Assembly: GCF_003815775.1 (NCBI RefSeq)
Contig: NZ_CP033926.1
Span: 1,550,001 to 1,614,000 of the forward strand
DNA: 64,000 nucleotides
From: Chryseobacterium joostei
GTDB taxonomy: Bacteria; Bacteroidota; Bacteroidia; Flavobacteriales; Weeksellaceae
Direction: 5' to 3'
Made by a program: the position numbers and the translations under genes. The notes beneath the pieces are model-generated. The model had not been told where the DNA came from and did no database searches. It saw only the letters and a program-made list of their open reading frames with translations. Every line of letters begins with the position of its first letter. Positions within the stretch are counted from its first letter, which is position 1. Below are positions 43,381-52,639 of the stretch, piece by piece.

Positions 43381-45990
43381 ATGAGCATTATTTTTAAAAA
43401 GCGACTACTTATAGCGCTTGTATTACCTACTGCCGCATTATATTACGGCCAGAGTACAAAGGATTCATTAGAAAAATCCAAATCTATTGATGAGGTGATG
43501 TTGGTGGGTAGAAACCTTTCCCAAACAGCCAAAGAAAGAAAGACACCTGTTGCAGTTTCCACTATTAAGGCAGCTGAAATTCAGGAGAAATTGGGAAATA
43601 GAGAATTTCCTGAAATTATGAAGTCTACCCCATCGGTGTACGTTACCAAAGTAGGTGGTGGATTTGGAGACAGTAGAATTAACATGAGGGGTTTTGATGG
43701 TGCCAACATTGCGGTAATCATCAATGGACAACCTGTTAATGACATGCAGGGAGGTACTGTTTACTGGTCTAACTGGACCGGATTGGCAGACATTGCAAGT
43801 ACGATTCAGATTCAGAGAGGTCTGGGAGCTTCTAAATTTGTAGTTCCATCTGTAGGAGGAACCATCAATATTGTAACCAAGGCTACCGATTCTGAGCAAA
43901 AAGCAATGATAAAGGGAGAAGTGGGTAACGATAACTACTCCAGATTATCTGCTATGTACTCTTCGGGTTTAAAAAATAAATGGGCAACAACGGTATTGCT
44001 TTCTCGTTGGCAAGGTGATGGTTACATCAACGGTACAAAGGGTGAAGGTTACTCTTGGTTTTTCTCCACCGGATTTAAGCCGAATGAAAAACATGCATTC
44101 AATCTAATTGCAACCGGAGCACCTCAGGTACACGACACGAGAAGATCTTCTGCAACGGGAGCCAATGTAGCAACACTACAACAGTTTGAAACGTACGGAA
44201 GAAGATACAATCCACAAACAGGAATGCTGAATGGTTCTCAATTCAATTTAGCACCTAACTTCTACCATAAGCCAATTGCATCTCTTAACTGGGACTGGAA
44301 TATTAATGATGCCTTGAAATTATCTACAGTAGTGTATGGTTCTTGGGGACGTGGTGGAGGTGGTACCGGACTTAACGGTTCCATTAAAAATGCTGGCGGA
44401 CAAACCATGAACTTCATGAATTATGGACCAGCCGGAGATGGTACCATCAACTGGGATATGATTTATCGTTATAACCAAGGAGGTCTGGTAACAGATTACA
44501 ATGGAAATAATTTCCAGAAAGGAGCGTTTACTGCTCCTGCAGGTTCTCCAGCTGACTATAACGGACGATATGTAAGTACATTAAACGGAACCACTGGTAT
44601 TGTAAGAAAGCAAAGCATTAATTCCCACGACTGGTATGGTGTAATTGCAGATCTTAATTACAAAAAAAATAACTGGACCTTTAACGGAGGTCTTGACCTT
44701 AAAACTTACAAGGGATCCCTTTATGATATTGTTACTGATATGTTAGGATCGGATGCCTTATTTGTTCCTAATACAGCGAATGCTCCAAAAGGATATTATA
44801 TTAACCAAACTGTAAAGCCAGAACCGCTTTCAAAGCTTAATGATGCTCAGAAAGTGTCTATCCACAACGAAGGTTTAGTAAAATGGGCTGGTGTATACGG
44901 AATGGTAGAATATAGCACTGAGAAGTTAAGTGCATCTATTCAAGGGTCAGTTTCTGAACAGTATTACAAGAGAAAAGACTATATGCTGTATACTCCCGGA
45001 AATCAGGAAACCAAATGGTACCATAAAACGGGGTATATTGTAAAAGGGGGCGCCAACTATAACATAGACCAGCATCATAATGTATTTTTCAATACAGGGG
45101 TTATTTCAAGACAGCCATTATTCAATGCTTTATTCCCTTCCAATCAAAACATTTATAACGATGCGAAGAATGAAAGAATCTTCTCTATGGAGCTAGGATA
45201 TGGTTTCAAATCCCGTTATATCGATGTTAATATTAATGCATACAGAACGCAGTGGGATGACAGATTTATTTCAAGAACATTCAATGCAGGTGCTGCAGAT
45301 GTTGCCAACTTCTCTCAACTGAAGCTTGGAAATGCTTATTACTATAATGCCTTAAATGTTGGTCAGGTTCACCAAGGTGTTGAATTGGAAACAAAAGCAA
45401 GACCTTTCTCTAACCTTAGATTGAGAGGAATGCTATCTTTAGGGAACTGGAAGTACAAAGGAAATGCGAACTTCAACATTATTGATGTTCAAAACAATCA
45501 GGAAATAGCAGGAGCAACAGGGATCATTAACATTAAAGACCTGAAGGTTGGAGATGCTGCACAAACAACAGCAAGCATCGGGGCTGACTATAATATTACC
45601 AAGGCTTTCAGTATTGATGCGAACTGGGAATATTATGACAAGTTATATGCACAATTCAACCCTATCAACTTCCTTACTGAAGCTGCAAGAGAAAAAGGAG
45701 TTGTAAAATTACCAAGCTATAATTTATTTGATGTAGGTGCTACTTACAAGTTCATCATTGATCAGAAGAAGTCTTTAACGTTAAGAGCTAATGTATACAA
45801 CTTATTCAACAAATATTATATTTCTGAATTAAGCTCCAATATTTTTGCAGGTGATAAAATTGCCAATGGTCCGGATGCGGGGAAAACGTATCAGGAAACA
45901 GGTAGAGTGTATCAGGGTGTTGCCAATGGTAATACAGGATTCCTAGGTTTTGGAAGAACATGGTCTATTGCAGCCACTTTCAAATTCTAA
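43381..45990 (+). CDS. TonB-dependent outer-membrane receptor
   Basis: 869 residues. Signal peptide through about residue 23 (VLPTAALYYGQ). Plug at about 35-155: DEVMLVGRNLSQTAKERKTPVAVSTI, TPSVYVTKVGG, DSRINMRGFDGANIAVIINGQPVND, and VGGTINIVTKA. The 22-strand barrel follows and ends LGFGRTWSIAATFKF. There is no N-terminal carboxypeptidase-like domain, so it is closer to the siderophore/fecA-cirA type than SusC. No SusD partner is adjacent. The substrate is not known; ferric chelates, vitamins or peptides are all possible. Confidence 0.93.
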   Translation: MSIIFKKRLLIALVLPTAALYYGQSTKDSLEKSKSIDEVMLVGRNLSQTAKERKTPVAVSTIKAAEIQEKLGNREFPEIMKSTPSVYVTKVGGGFGDSRINMRGFDGANIAVIINGQPVNDMQGGTVYWSNWTGLADIASTIQIQRGLGASKFVVPSVGGTINIVTKATDSEQKAMIKGEVGNDNYSRLSAMYSSGLKNKWATTVLLSRWQGDGYINGTKGEGYSWFFSTGFKPNEKHAFNLIATGAPQVHDTRRSSATGANVATLQQFETYGRRYNPQTGMLNGSQFNLAPNFYHKPIASLNWDWNINDALKLSTVVYGSWGRGGGGTGLNGSIKNAGGQTMNFMNYGPAGDGTINWDMIYRYNQGGLVTDYNGNNFQKGAFTAPAGSPADYNGRYVSTLNGTTGIVRKQSINSHDWYGVIADLNYKKNNWTFNGGLDLKTYKGSLYDIVTDMLGSDALFVPNTANAPKGYYINQTVKPEPLSKLNDAQKVSIHNEGLVKWAGVYGMVEYSTEKLSASIQGSVSEQYYKRKDYMLYTPGNQETKWYHKTGYIVKGGANYNIDQHHNVFFNTGVISRQPLFNALFPSNQNIYNDAKNERIFSMELGYGFKSRYIDVNINAYRTQWDDRFISRTFNAGAADVANFSQLKLGNAYYYNALNVGQVHQGVELETKARPFSNLRLRGMLSLGNWKYKGNANFNIIDVQNNQEIAGATGIINIKDLKVGDAAQTTASIGADYNITKAFSIDANWEYYDKLYAQFNPINFLTEAAREKGVVKLPSYNLFDVGATYKFIIDQKKSLTLRANVYNLFNKYYISELSSNIFAGDKIANGPDAGKTYQETGRVYQGVANGNTGFLGFGRTWSIAATFKF

Positions 45991-46020
45991 TACTATATCA
46001 TCTCAATAATGATTCAATTA

Positions 46021-46044
46021 AACCCGCCAATTATGGCGGGTTTT
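46021..46044 (+). terminator. Terminator of the TonB receptor gene
   Basis: Stem AACCCGCCA/TGGCGGGTT with a 4-base loop followed by TT, 30 bp past the stop codon. Confidence 0.85.
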
Positions 46045-46093
46045 CTGATATTTATAACGTAAGTTTTCAAAAAAACATGAGGTTTATGTTATC

Positions 46094-46129
46094 TCTCGAT
46101 GACCGAGCAGACAACACATATTTTTGTGG
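46094..46129. repeat. Dispersed intergenic repeat, copy A (degenerate)
   Basis: TCTCGATGACCGAGCAGAC followed by AACACATATTTTTG; aligns with copies at 54994-55030 and 55117-55152 by a shared TCTCGC.GA....CAGAT..CRCAGATTTTT pattern. It is the least conserved of the three. Confidence 0.4.
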
Positions 46130-46139
46130 CCTATGCTCT

Positions 46140-48266
46140 TTATGAAAGCTGAACCTGAAAATCATCTGCTAAAGAAAGAACTCCTTCCGTTAATCCGTCA
46201 GAATGCGTACTGAATCCTTTTAGCTTTGAAGTTTTTCCCTTTAAAACGAGATCCAAAAGTTGTTTATCTGAAAGTTTTTTCCCGAAAATATCAAAGGTAA
46301 TTTTAAACCCACAATTCTTGAAATCAGAACATCCCACAGCTGTTTTACCCTTAATCAGATTATGTTCTTTACATTTCGGGCATTTTGTTTCTTCCCAGGA
46401 CTGAAGCTCTTTCTTCTGAGCGGGTTCTCTTTTTTTCTTTTCCTTAACCTCCTCTTTTTCCTCTTCCTGTAGGGTAATTACTTTTCCTTTACCATCCACC
46501 ACCTTTTTGGTAAGTTCAGTTACCATCTGAATCAGTTCTTCCTTAAAAAGATTGGCTTCGTATTCACCTTTTTCAATTTTACGAAGTTTCGACTCCCATT
46601 CACCTGTTAGTTCCGGACTTTTTAAAAGCTCATCTTCAATGGTATCAATCAATTGAATTCCGGTTTGAGTGGCAATCAGATTTTTTCTTTTCTTTTCAAT
46701 ATACTTTCTTTTGAAAAGGGTTTCGATGATATTCGCACGGGTAGATGGTCTTCCGATACCGTTATTCTTCAATAGTTCACGCAATTCTTCATCTTCTACC
46801 TGCTTTCCAGCCGTTTCCATTGCCCTAAGCAGTGTTGCTTCAGTATAAGGCTTTGGTGGCGAAGTTTTTCCCTGGTGAATCATAGGATCATGTGGTCCAG
46901 ACTCTCCTACAATGAATTCAGGAATAGTCTGTTCCTCTTCTTTATCTTTTTCCTTATCGGTAGATTCTTCTTTAGGTTCTTTAGCATACACCGCTCTCCA
47001 TCCCGGCTCCAAAATCTGCTTACCACTTGTTTTAAAAGGAATAGTTCCTACCTTGGCCTCCACCAATGTATTGGAAATCTTACATTCCGGATAAAACACA
47101 GAAATAAAACGCTTCGCAATTAAATCGTAGATCAGTTTTTCTTCCCTGCTCAGGTTTTGAGATGGTGGAACTTCTGTAGGAATAATAGCATGGTGATCCG
47201 TTACTTTTGCATCATCAAAAACAGCTTTTGATTTAGGAATTGGTGCTTCCAGTAATGGAGAGATCAGGTCCTGATAAAAGCTCATTTTTCTAAGAATTCC
47301 TTCAATCTTCGGATAAAGACTTTCTGATAAGTAAGTGGTATCAACACGCGGATAGGTTACATGCTTCTTTTCGTAAAGACTTTGAATATAATTCAACGTG
47401 TTTTCCGCTGAATATCCATATTTTTTGTTGGCTTCTACCTGAAGTCCCGTTAAGTCAAAAAGCCTTGGATTTTTCTCTTTTCCTTCTTTGATTTCAAAGG
47501 AAACAATCTCAAAAATATTTTCTTTAAGATATTCCAGTCCTTTTTCTGCCCGTTCCAATGTTTTCAACCTGTCAATAGCAGCATTGAAAATAACGTCACG
47601 GTATTTTGTTTTAAGCTCCCAATACTCTTCTGTGGTAAAGGCATCAATTTCTTTCTGACGCTGCACCAACATCGCCAAGGTCGGGGTTTGTACCCTTCCA
47701 ATGGAAAGGACTACTTTATTCCCTCCAAATTTCTTTGTAAAAAGCCTTGTAGCATTGATTCCCAGTAACCAGTCTCCTATTGCCCTTGCATTTCCGGCCA
47801 GATAAAGATTTTTATAATCTTCCGCAGGCTTTAAGCTTGCAAAACCCTCCTTGATTGCTTCTTCCGTCAATGACGAAATCCATAAACGTTGAATAGGCTT
47901 GTTGCATTTTGCCTTTTGCAAAACCCAACGCTGAATGAGTTCTCCTTCCTGCCCGGCATCCCCGCAGTTGATGACCTCATCACATTCTTCCACTAGCCTT
48001 TCAATTACTTTAAACTGATTTTCAACGCCTTTATTCGGGATCAGCTTTATTCCAAAGCTGCTGGGAATAATAGGAAGCAAAAACAGGTTCCAGGGTTTGT
48101 ACTGGGGACCGTAGTCGTGAGGTTCTTTCAGGGTACAGAGATGTCCAAACGTCCATGTCACACAGTATCCGTTCCCCTCCATATAGCCCTGCTTGGATGT
48201 GGTAGCCCCTAATACTTTAGCGATATCTCTGGCAACACTGGGTTTTTCGGCAATACATAATTTCAT
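46140..48266 (-). CDS. topB: DNA topoisomerase III (type IA)
   Basis: 708 residues from MKLCIAEKPSVARDIAKVLGA (cat at 48264-48266); the ORF can be read from 48320, but the TOPRIM domain starts here. Marks: TOPRIM EKPS and NCGDAGQEGELI, GRVQTPTLAMLV, the active-site Tyr305 in VTYPRVDTTYLSE, and YTEATLLRAMETAG plus NGIGRPSTRANII. The C-terminal ~100 residues hold a Lys/Glu-rich linker (about 560-600), then a single zinc-finger-like CPKCKEHNLIKGKTAVGC and a last domain of unclear role. Unlinks DNA during replication and recombination. Confidence 0.95.
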   Translation of the reverse strand: MKLCIAEKPSVARDIAKVLGATTSKQGYMEGNGYCVTWTFGHLCTLKEPHDYGPQYKPWNLFLLPIIPSSFGIKLIPNKGVENQFKVIERLVEECDEVINCGDAGQEGELIQRWVLQKAKCNKPIQRLWISSLTEEAIKEGFASLKPAEDYKNLYLAGNARAIGDWLLGINATRLFTKKFGGNKVVLSIGRVQTPTLAMLVQRQKEIDAFTTEEYWELKTKYRDVIFNAAIDRLKTLERAEKGLEYLKENIFEIVSFEIKEGKEKNPRLFDLTGLQVEANKKYGYSAENTLNYIQSLYEKKHVTYPRVDTTYLSESLYPKIEGILRKMSFYQDLISPLLEAPIPKSKAVFDDAKVTDHHAIIPTEVPPSQNLSREEKLIYDLIAKRFISVFYPECKISNTLVEAKVGTIPFKTSGKQILEPGWRAVYAKEPKEESTDKEKDKEEEQTIPEFIVGESGPHDPMIHQGKTSPPKPYTEATLLRAMETAGKQVEDEELRELLKNNGIGRPSTRANIIETLFKRKYIEKKRKNLIATQTGIQLIDTIEDELLKSPELTGEWESKLRKIEKGEYEANLFKEELIQMVTELTKKVVDGKGKVITLQEEEKEEVKEKKKREPAQKKELQSWEETKCPKCKEHNLIKGKTAVGCSDFKNCGFKITFDIFGKKLSDKQLLDLVLKGKTSKLKGFSTHSDGLTEGVLSLADDFQVQLS

Positions 48267-48617
48267 GAACTCGGGATTATTGAAAGACTGCAAAAATCGG
48301 GATTTTTTTTGACTTTGCAAACTTGGTTATGGGATGAGGACTGACAATTTAAAGACTTAAAAATGAAATTTCACATTAATCAAGAGTTTTATGGTACTTA
48401 TTTCATCAATAATTGCAATCTGTTTTGTATAAAAACCCTAATATTCAATTTTAATCATGATAAAAAAATTGTATAAAATATAATTCTAAGCTATTTTTTG
48501 AATATTAATAAAAATTAAAATACTCATAAAAAACTGATTTACTGATTGTTAAATTTAACAAATAAAAAACATAGCAAAAAGTCTATAATTTTAATGGACT
48601 AATAGAAATATATGTTC

Positions 48618-48625
48618 TATATTTG
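48618..48625 (+). promoter_or_regulatory. -7 box of the Met leader / transport operon
   Basis: TATATTTG, an exact TAnnTTTG, 27 bp before the leader start codon. The upstream -33 region has only a weak TGG, which may mean a need for an activator or simply a weak promoter. Confidence 0.65.
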
Positions 48626-48652
48626 CAACAGGATTTAGGGAAAAGCAAAAAA

Positions 48653-48751
48653 ATGAAACCAAATACTAAGAATAATACAATAAAGAAACATACCATCAAA
48701 ATAATGATGATGTGTAATTGTATGCCTATACATAAAGAACTTCGTGGATGA
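48653..48751 (+). CDS. Met/Cys-rich leader peptide of the methionine-transport operon
   Basis: 32 residues: starts MKPNTKNNTIKKHTIKI and continues with three Met, then Cys-Asn-Cys-Met (codons 48704-48724), ending PIHKELRG and TGA at 48749-48751. Four Met and two Cys codons in a block of seven are typical of a leader that senses charged tRNA. It is preceded by a good -7 box and followed 26 bp later by an 11-bp terminator, then EamA and metNIQ. The base order allows alternative pairing (CGTGG at 48743-48747 with CCACG at 48787-48791; CCTTAC at 48752-48757 with GTAGGG at 48793-48798). Translation is unproven, but the architecture argues strongly for it. Confidence 0.75.
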   Translation: MKPNTKNNTIKKHTIKIMMMCNCMPIHKELRG

Positions 48752-48776
48752 CCTTACTTTTATATGACATATTTTT

Positions 48777-48805
48777 AAAGGCTCTACCACGTGTAGGGCC
48801 TTTTT
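48777..48805 (+). terminator. Attenuator terminator upstream of eamA-metNIQ
   Basis: Eleven-bp stem AAAGGC-T-CTAC / GTAG-G-GCCTTT (48777-48787 with 48793-48803, one T-G pair), loop CACGT and T-run at 48801-48805. It stands 35 bp before the first structural gene, so read-through must be regulated for the operon to be expressed. Confidence 0.85.
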
Positions 48806-48839
48806 CATTTCAACAATTTATACATTAAAAAATTACAAA

Positions 48840-49838
48840 ATGAGCAATTCTAAAAACAGATGGCTGATACCACTGGCATTTACAAACATCTATGTAATAT
48901 GGGGAATTACGTTTTTAGCTATTTCATTTGGCTTAAAAGGTTTTCCGCCATTCATTCTTTCGGGGCTGAGATTTCTGGTAGCAGGAATTCTGATGATTGG
49001 GTACCTCCTATCCAAAGGAGAAAAGCCAAACTCTCTCATTAATTGGAAGAAAAACGCAATCACGGGGGTACTTATCCTTACTGGAGGAACAGGTCTTGTG
49101 GCTTGGGGGGAGCAATATGTGACCGCTTCGGAGGCAGCTATTTCCATCGCTACCGGTCCGTTTTGGTTTATTGCCATCGACAGAAAAAACTGGAAATATT
49201 ATTTTTCAGATAAGTTCATTCCGATTGGGCTGGCTATTGGATTTGCAGGATTAATCCTATTCTTAAAAGGAAGTGTGAATTCAAGTGCAGCACATGCAGT
49301 AGCCAACGGCCAAATTCGTATCACGGCATTTGTAGTATTGGCCCTTAGTTCTATTGCATGGGTTTTAGGGTCTTTATATTCTAAGAAAAATCCTGCTTCA
49401 CAATCTACATTTATGAATATTGCGCAACAACTTATTGTAGCAGGAGCAGCCTCTTTTGTTATTGCTTTATTTAGAAAGGAATGGAACGGTTTTTCGGTTT
49501 CAGCAATCCCATTATCAGCATGGTTGGGAGTCCTGTTTTTGATCTTCTTTGGATCTATAGTCGCTTATTTGTCGTACATTTGGCTCTTGTCCGTGAAGCC
49601 CGCTGCATTGGTAAGCACCCATACCTACATTAACCCTATTGTTACAGTTATTGCTGGATGGATTGTGGCCAACCAGAGCATAAATGGCGGCCAGCTCTAT
49701 GGTTTGGCAGTCATATTGCTGGGAGTACTTCTGACTAATGTCACCAAGTATTTCAAACTTTCAAAACGGTCAAAGGTCAAAATCAGACGAGTTAGAAGAT
49801 TATTTAACAGGACAGGCAAGCGATATCAGCCTATTTAA
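48840..49838 (+). CDS. EamA/DMT-family transporter
   Basis: 332 residues with ten predicted membrane helices in two EamA repeats: ITFLAISFGLKGFPPFILSGLRFLVAG and TGLVAWGEQYVTASEAAISIATGPF in the first, then VLFLIFFGSIVAYLSYIWLL and THTYINPIVTVIAGWI in the second. The last ~25 residues are strongly basic (KLSKRSKVKIRRVRRLFNRTGKR), beyond the usual end. EamA proteins often export amino acids or metabolites. It is first in the Met-leader operon, 16 bp before metN, so a role in Met/Cys or derived metabolite transport is likely by context. Confidence 0.9.
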   Translation: MSNSKNRWLIPLAFTNIYVIWGITFLAISFGLKGFPPFILSGLRFLVAGILMIGYLLSKGEKPNSLINWKKNAITGVLILTGGTGLVAWGEQYVTASEAAISIATGPFWFIAIDRKNWKYYFSDKFIPIGLAIGFAGLILFLKGSVNSSAAHAVANGQIRITAFVVLALSSIAWVLGSLYSKKNPASQSTFMNIAQQLIVAGAASFVIALFRKEWNGFSVSAIPLSAWLGVLFLIFFGSIVAYLSYIWLLSVKPAALVSTHTYINPIVTVIAGWIVANQSINGGQLYGLAVILLGVLLTNVTKYFKLSKRSKVKIRRVRRLFNRTGKRYQPI

Positions 49839-49854
49839 AAAGATAAACATCAGA

Positions 49855-50883
49855 ATGATAGAAATCAGAAACATATCAAAAACATTCCACCAGAAAAAAC
49901 AGTCTTTCAAGGCACTGGATCAGGTGAGTCTTACTATAGATAAAGGGGATATCGTAGGAATTATCGGGTTTTCCGGTGCAGGAAAAAGTACACTGATCCG
50001 TACCGTAAACCTATTGGAAAGACCAGATGAAGGACAGGTAATTATTAATGGAAGAGACTTTACCCAATTAAGTTCTAAACAATTGGCTGAGGAACGTAAA
50101 AAAATAGGAATGATCTTCCAGCACTTTAATCTTCTTTCTTCAAGAACTGTTTTTGATAATATAGCGCTTCCTTTGGAGCTGGATCGTCTCAGCAAGGATC
50201 AAATTAATAAGAAAGTCAACGAATTACTGAAAATTGTAGGCCTTGAAGATAAAGCCCAAGATTATCCCAGAAGTCTTTCGGGAGGTCAAAAACAAAGAGT
50301 AGCGATTGCAAGAGCATTAGCCAACGATCCTCACCTCTTACTTTGTGATGAAGCAACAAGTGCACTTGACCCAGTGACTACACAATCTATTTTACAATTG
50401 CTAAAGGATATTAATCAAAGACTTGGTATAACCATTCTTCTGATTACCCATGAAATGGATGTTATAAAGGCTGTTTGTAATCACGTTGCCGTTATAGACC
50501 AAGGAAAATTATTAGCAAAAGGAACTTTAAGTGAGATCATTTCGGATAGAAAAAATCCGGTGATTCAACAATTTATAAATTCAGACATCATGACCCTGCC
50601 ACAGGAACTCAGTAACAGACTGCAGAAAGAGCCACAGGATGGTTTATTTCCGCTGGTTGAAATAGAACTTAACGAAAACATAAGTGTTGAACAACTTCTT
50701 TCAACTTTATATAATGAATACAAAATCCCTTACAAACTTTTGAAAGCGGATGTAGAATATTTTGGAAACTCCAACTTTGGAAAACTATTGCTGCAACTTC
50801 AGGGAGAAGCTGAGAAAAACCAGCAGGCCATCTATTATTTTAATCAAAATAAAATTCAAAATACAGTAAAAGGATATGCTTAG
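49855..50883 (+). CDS. metN: Methionine ABC importer, ATP-binding protein
   Basis: 342 residues from MIEIRNISKTFHQKK (ATG at 49855); the reading from 49738 overlaps EamA and has no family sequence in its first 39 residues. Walker A GFSGAGKST (38-46), signature LSGGQKQR, Walker B LLLCDEATSALDP, switch His in LLITHEMD. The C-terminal ~80 residues form the NIL domain that senses methionine (FPLVEIELNENISVEQLL). The end overlaps metI by 8 bases. Confidence 0.93.
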   Translation: MIEIRNISKTFHQKKQSFKALDQVSLTIDKGDIVGIIGFSGAGKSTLIRTVNLLERPDEGQVIINGRDFTQLSSKQLAEERKKIGMIFQHFNLLSSRTVFDNIALPLELDRLSKDQINKKVNELLKIVGLEDKAQDYPRSLSGGQKQRVAIARALANDPHLLLCDEATSALDPVTTQSILQLLKDINQRLGITILLITHEMDVIKAVCNHVAVIDQGKLLAKGTLSEIISDRKNPVIQQFINSDIMTLPQELSNRLQKEPQDGLFPLVEIELNENISVEQLLSTLYNEYKIPYKLLKADVEYFGNSNFGKLLLQLQGEAEKNQQAIYYFNQNKIQNTVKGYA

Positions 50884-51532
50884 TGATACGGTAATTGCCC
50901 TTTTGGCAAAAGGAACCTGGGAAACGGTTTATATGACATTTGTGTCCGGTTTTTTTGGTTTTGTTTTAGGTCTTCCGGTGGGAATTCTCTTGTTTTTAAC
51001 AAGAAAAGGACAACTGCTTGAAAATGTAGCCTATCACAGGACTTTATCTATTTTGGTTAATATTTTTCGTGCCATCCCATTCATTATCTTAATTGTATGG
51101 ATGATTCCTTTTACAAGGATTTTGGCAGGAACGTCCATTGGGGTAAATGCGGCATTGGTTCCATTAAGTGTGGGAGCAGCTCCTTTTATTGCAAGATTGG
51201 TAGAAAACAGTCTTATTGAGGTTCCTCATGGGCTGATAGAAACAGCCAGAGCCTTGGGTGCTTCACCATTTCAGATTATCAAAAAGGTATTGCTTCCGGA
51301 AGCGCTCCCATCATTAATTAATAATGCCACCATCACTTTAATCACTTTGGTAGGCTATTCTGCAATGGGTGGTGCTGTAGGAGCCGGTGGATTGGGACAG
51401 GTTGGATATCAATATGGTTACATTGGGTATGATATTGTGATTATGAACACTGTCTTGGTATTACTGGTTCTTTTGGTATTTATCATCCAGTTTATGGGAG
51501 ACCGATTGTCTAAGAAATTTGACCATAGATAA
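50876..51532 (+). CDS. metI: Methionine ABC importer, permease
   Basis: 218 residues, five predicted membrane helices. The MetI pattern is clear: KGTWETVYMTFVSGFFGFVLGLPVGILL, NIFRAIPFIILIVWMIPFTR and the EAA loop ETARALGASPFQIIKKVLLPEALPSLI. Works with MetN and MetQ as an importer for D/L-methionine. Confidence 0.95.
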   Translation: MLSDTVIALLAKGTWETVYMTFVSGFFGFVLGLPVGILLFLTRKGQLLENVAYHRTLSILVNIFRAIPFIILIVWMIPFTRILAGTSIGVNAALVPLSVGAAPFIARLVENSLIEVPHGLIETARALGASPFQIIKKVLLPEALPSLINNATITLITLVGYSAMGGAVGAGGLGQVGYQYGYIGYDIVIMNTVLVLLVLLVFIIQFMGDRLSKKFDHR

Positions 51533-51643
51533 GTTTGAAAATTCTTGAGAGAAGAGCTTTGAAACTGTGTGTATAAATAAGATAAATTCTACTTATTTAC
51601 CAAGTTGCTTTTTAGCATTTTCACCTTTAAAATAAAATTCAGA

Positions 51644-52453
51644 ATGAAAAAAATAAAAATCATAGGATTATTAGCAGCCGGAGCATTACTTTTTAGTGCC
51701 TGTTCAGGAAGAAAGGATGATCCTAACTTTATCAGAGTAGGAATTACCTACGGACCAGAGCAGGAAGTAGCTGAGGTTGCTAAAAAAGTAGCCAAGGAAA
51801 AATATAACCTTGAAGTGGAACTTATTCCCTTCAATGATTATGTGGTTCCTAATGAAGCCTTAACCAATGGTGATATTGATGCCAATGCTTTCCAGCATCT
51901 TCCTTATTTGACAGAGCAGTCCAAGCAAAGAGGATATAATCTTGCTGTTGTAGGAAATACCTTTGTATACCCTATCGTTGCCTATTCGAAAAAAATTCAA
52001 AATATCAGCCAATTGCAGAACGGAAGCACCATCGTTATTCCCAACGACCCTACCAATGGTGGACGTTCATTGCTTTTATTGCAGAAAAATGGTTTACTGA
52101 AATTAAAAGACGGTATTGGATTACTGCCAAAAGTTACTGATATCACAGAGAACCCAAGGCAATTGAAAATCATGGAGATTGAGGGGGCACAGATCCCTAG
52201 AGTTTTGGATGACAGAGATGTTGTGGTAGGTATTATCAACAATAATTTCGCTGCCCAGGCTGGATTGGATTCGGAAAAACAGGGTATTTTTAAAGAGGAT
52301 AAAGACTCTCCCTATGTAAATCTTATTGTGACGAGACAGGATAATAAAAACAGCCAGAAAGTAAAGACCTTTGTAAAAGCTTTTCAGTCAGAAGAAGTAG
52401 AAAAGAAAGCACTGGAAGTATTTAAAGGAGGTGCTGTAAAAGGATGGAATTAA
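51644..52453 (+). CDS. metQ: Methionine ABC importer, substrate-binding lipoprotein
   Basis: 269 residues from MKKIKIIGLLAAGALLFSACSG (ATG at 51644), with lipobox LFSAC. MetQ/NlpA family marks: IRVGITYGPEQEVAEVAKKVAKEKY, NDYVVPNEALTNGDIDANAFQHLPYL, NTFVYPIVAYSKKI and IPNDPTNGGRSLLLLQ. It binds Met in the periplasm and hands it to MetI. 111 bp separate it from metI, enough for an added promoter or an mRNA processing site. Confidence 0.95.
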   Translation: MKKIKIIGLLAAGALLFSACSGRKDDPNFIRVGITYGPEQEVAEVAKKVAKEKYNLEVELIPFNDYVVPNEALTNGDIDANAFQHLPYLTEQSKQRGYNLAVVGNTFVYPIVAYSKKIQNISQLQNGSTIVIPNDPTNGGRSLLLLQKNGLLKLKDGIGLLPKVTDITENPRQLKIMEIEGAQIPRVLDDRDVVVGIINNNFAAQAGLDSEKQGIFKEDKDSPYVNLIVTRQDNKNSQKVKTFVKAFQSEEVEKKALEVFKGGAVKGWN

Positions 52454-52583
52454 AGTGCGAGGGAATTTAAGTTTTAGAATTAAAAACTTAAATATTAAAA
52501 AGTAATTTCTTCATTTCTAATAAAAATAAACTGTCAACAAATCTGTAGACAGTTTTTTTTACGGTAAAAATTTATTTTCTCAA

Positions 52584-52616
52584 TTTGAGATAATATAAAA
52601 ATTTTCTTTATTTTTG
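52584..52616 (+). promoter_or_regulatory. Promoter of the GH3 gene
   Basis: TTTG (52584-52587), 21-bp spacer, TATTTTTG (52609-52616); the -7 box lies 23 bp before the start codon. The spacer is slightly longer than the common 19. Confidence 0.6.
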
Positions 52617-52639
52617 CTTTAATCCAATAAAAAGGCAAT

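Noticed and set aside
48600..48840. SAM riboswitch upstream of the methionine operon
   Set aside because: I could not see the conserved core of SAM-I or SAM-II type riboswitches, while a Met/Cys-rich ORF and a plain terminator explain the region well.
49738..49854. Longer start for metN overlapping eamA
   Set aside because: The first 39 residues of that reading are out-of-frame eamA sequence. ATG at 49855 starts exactly at the ABC domain.
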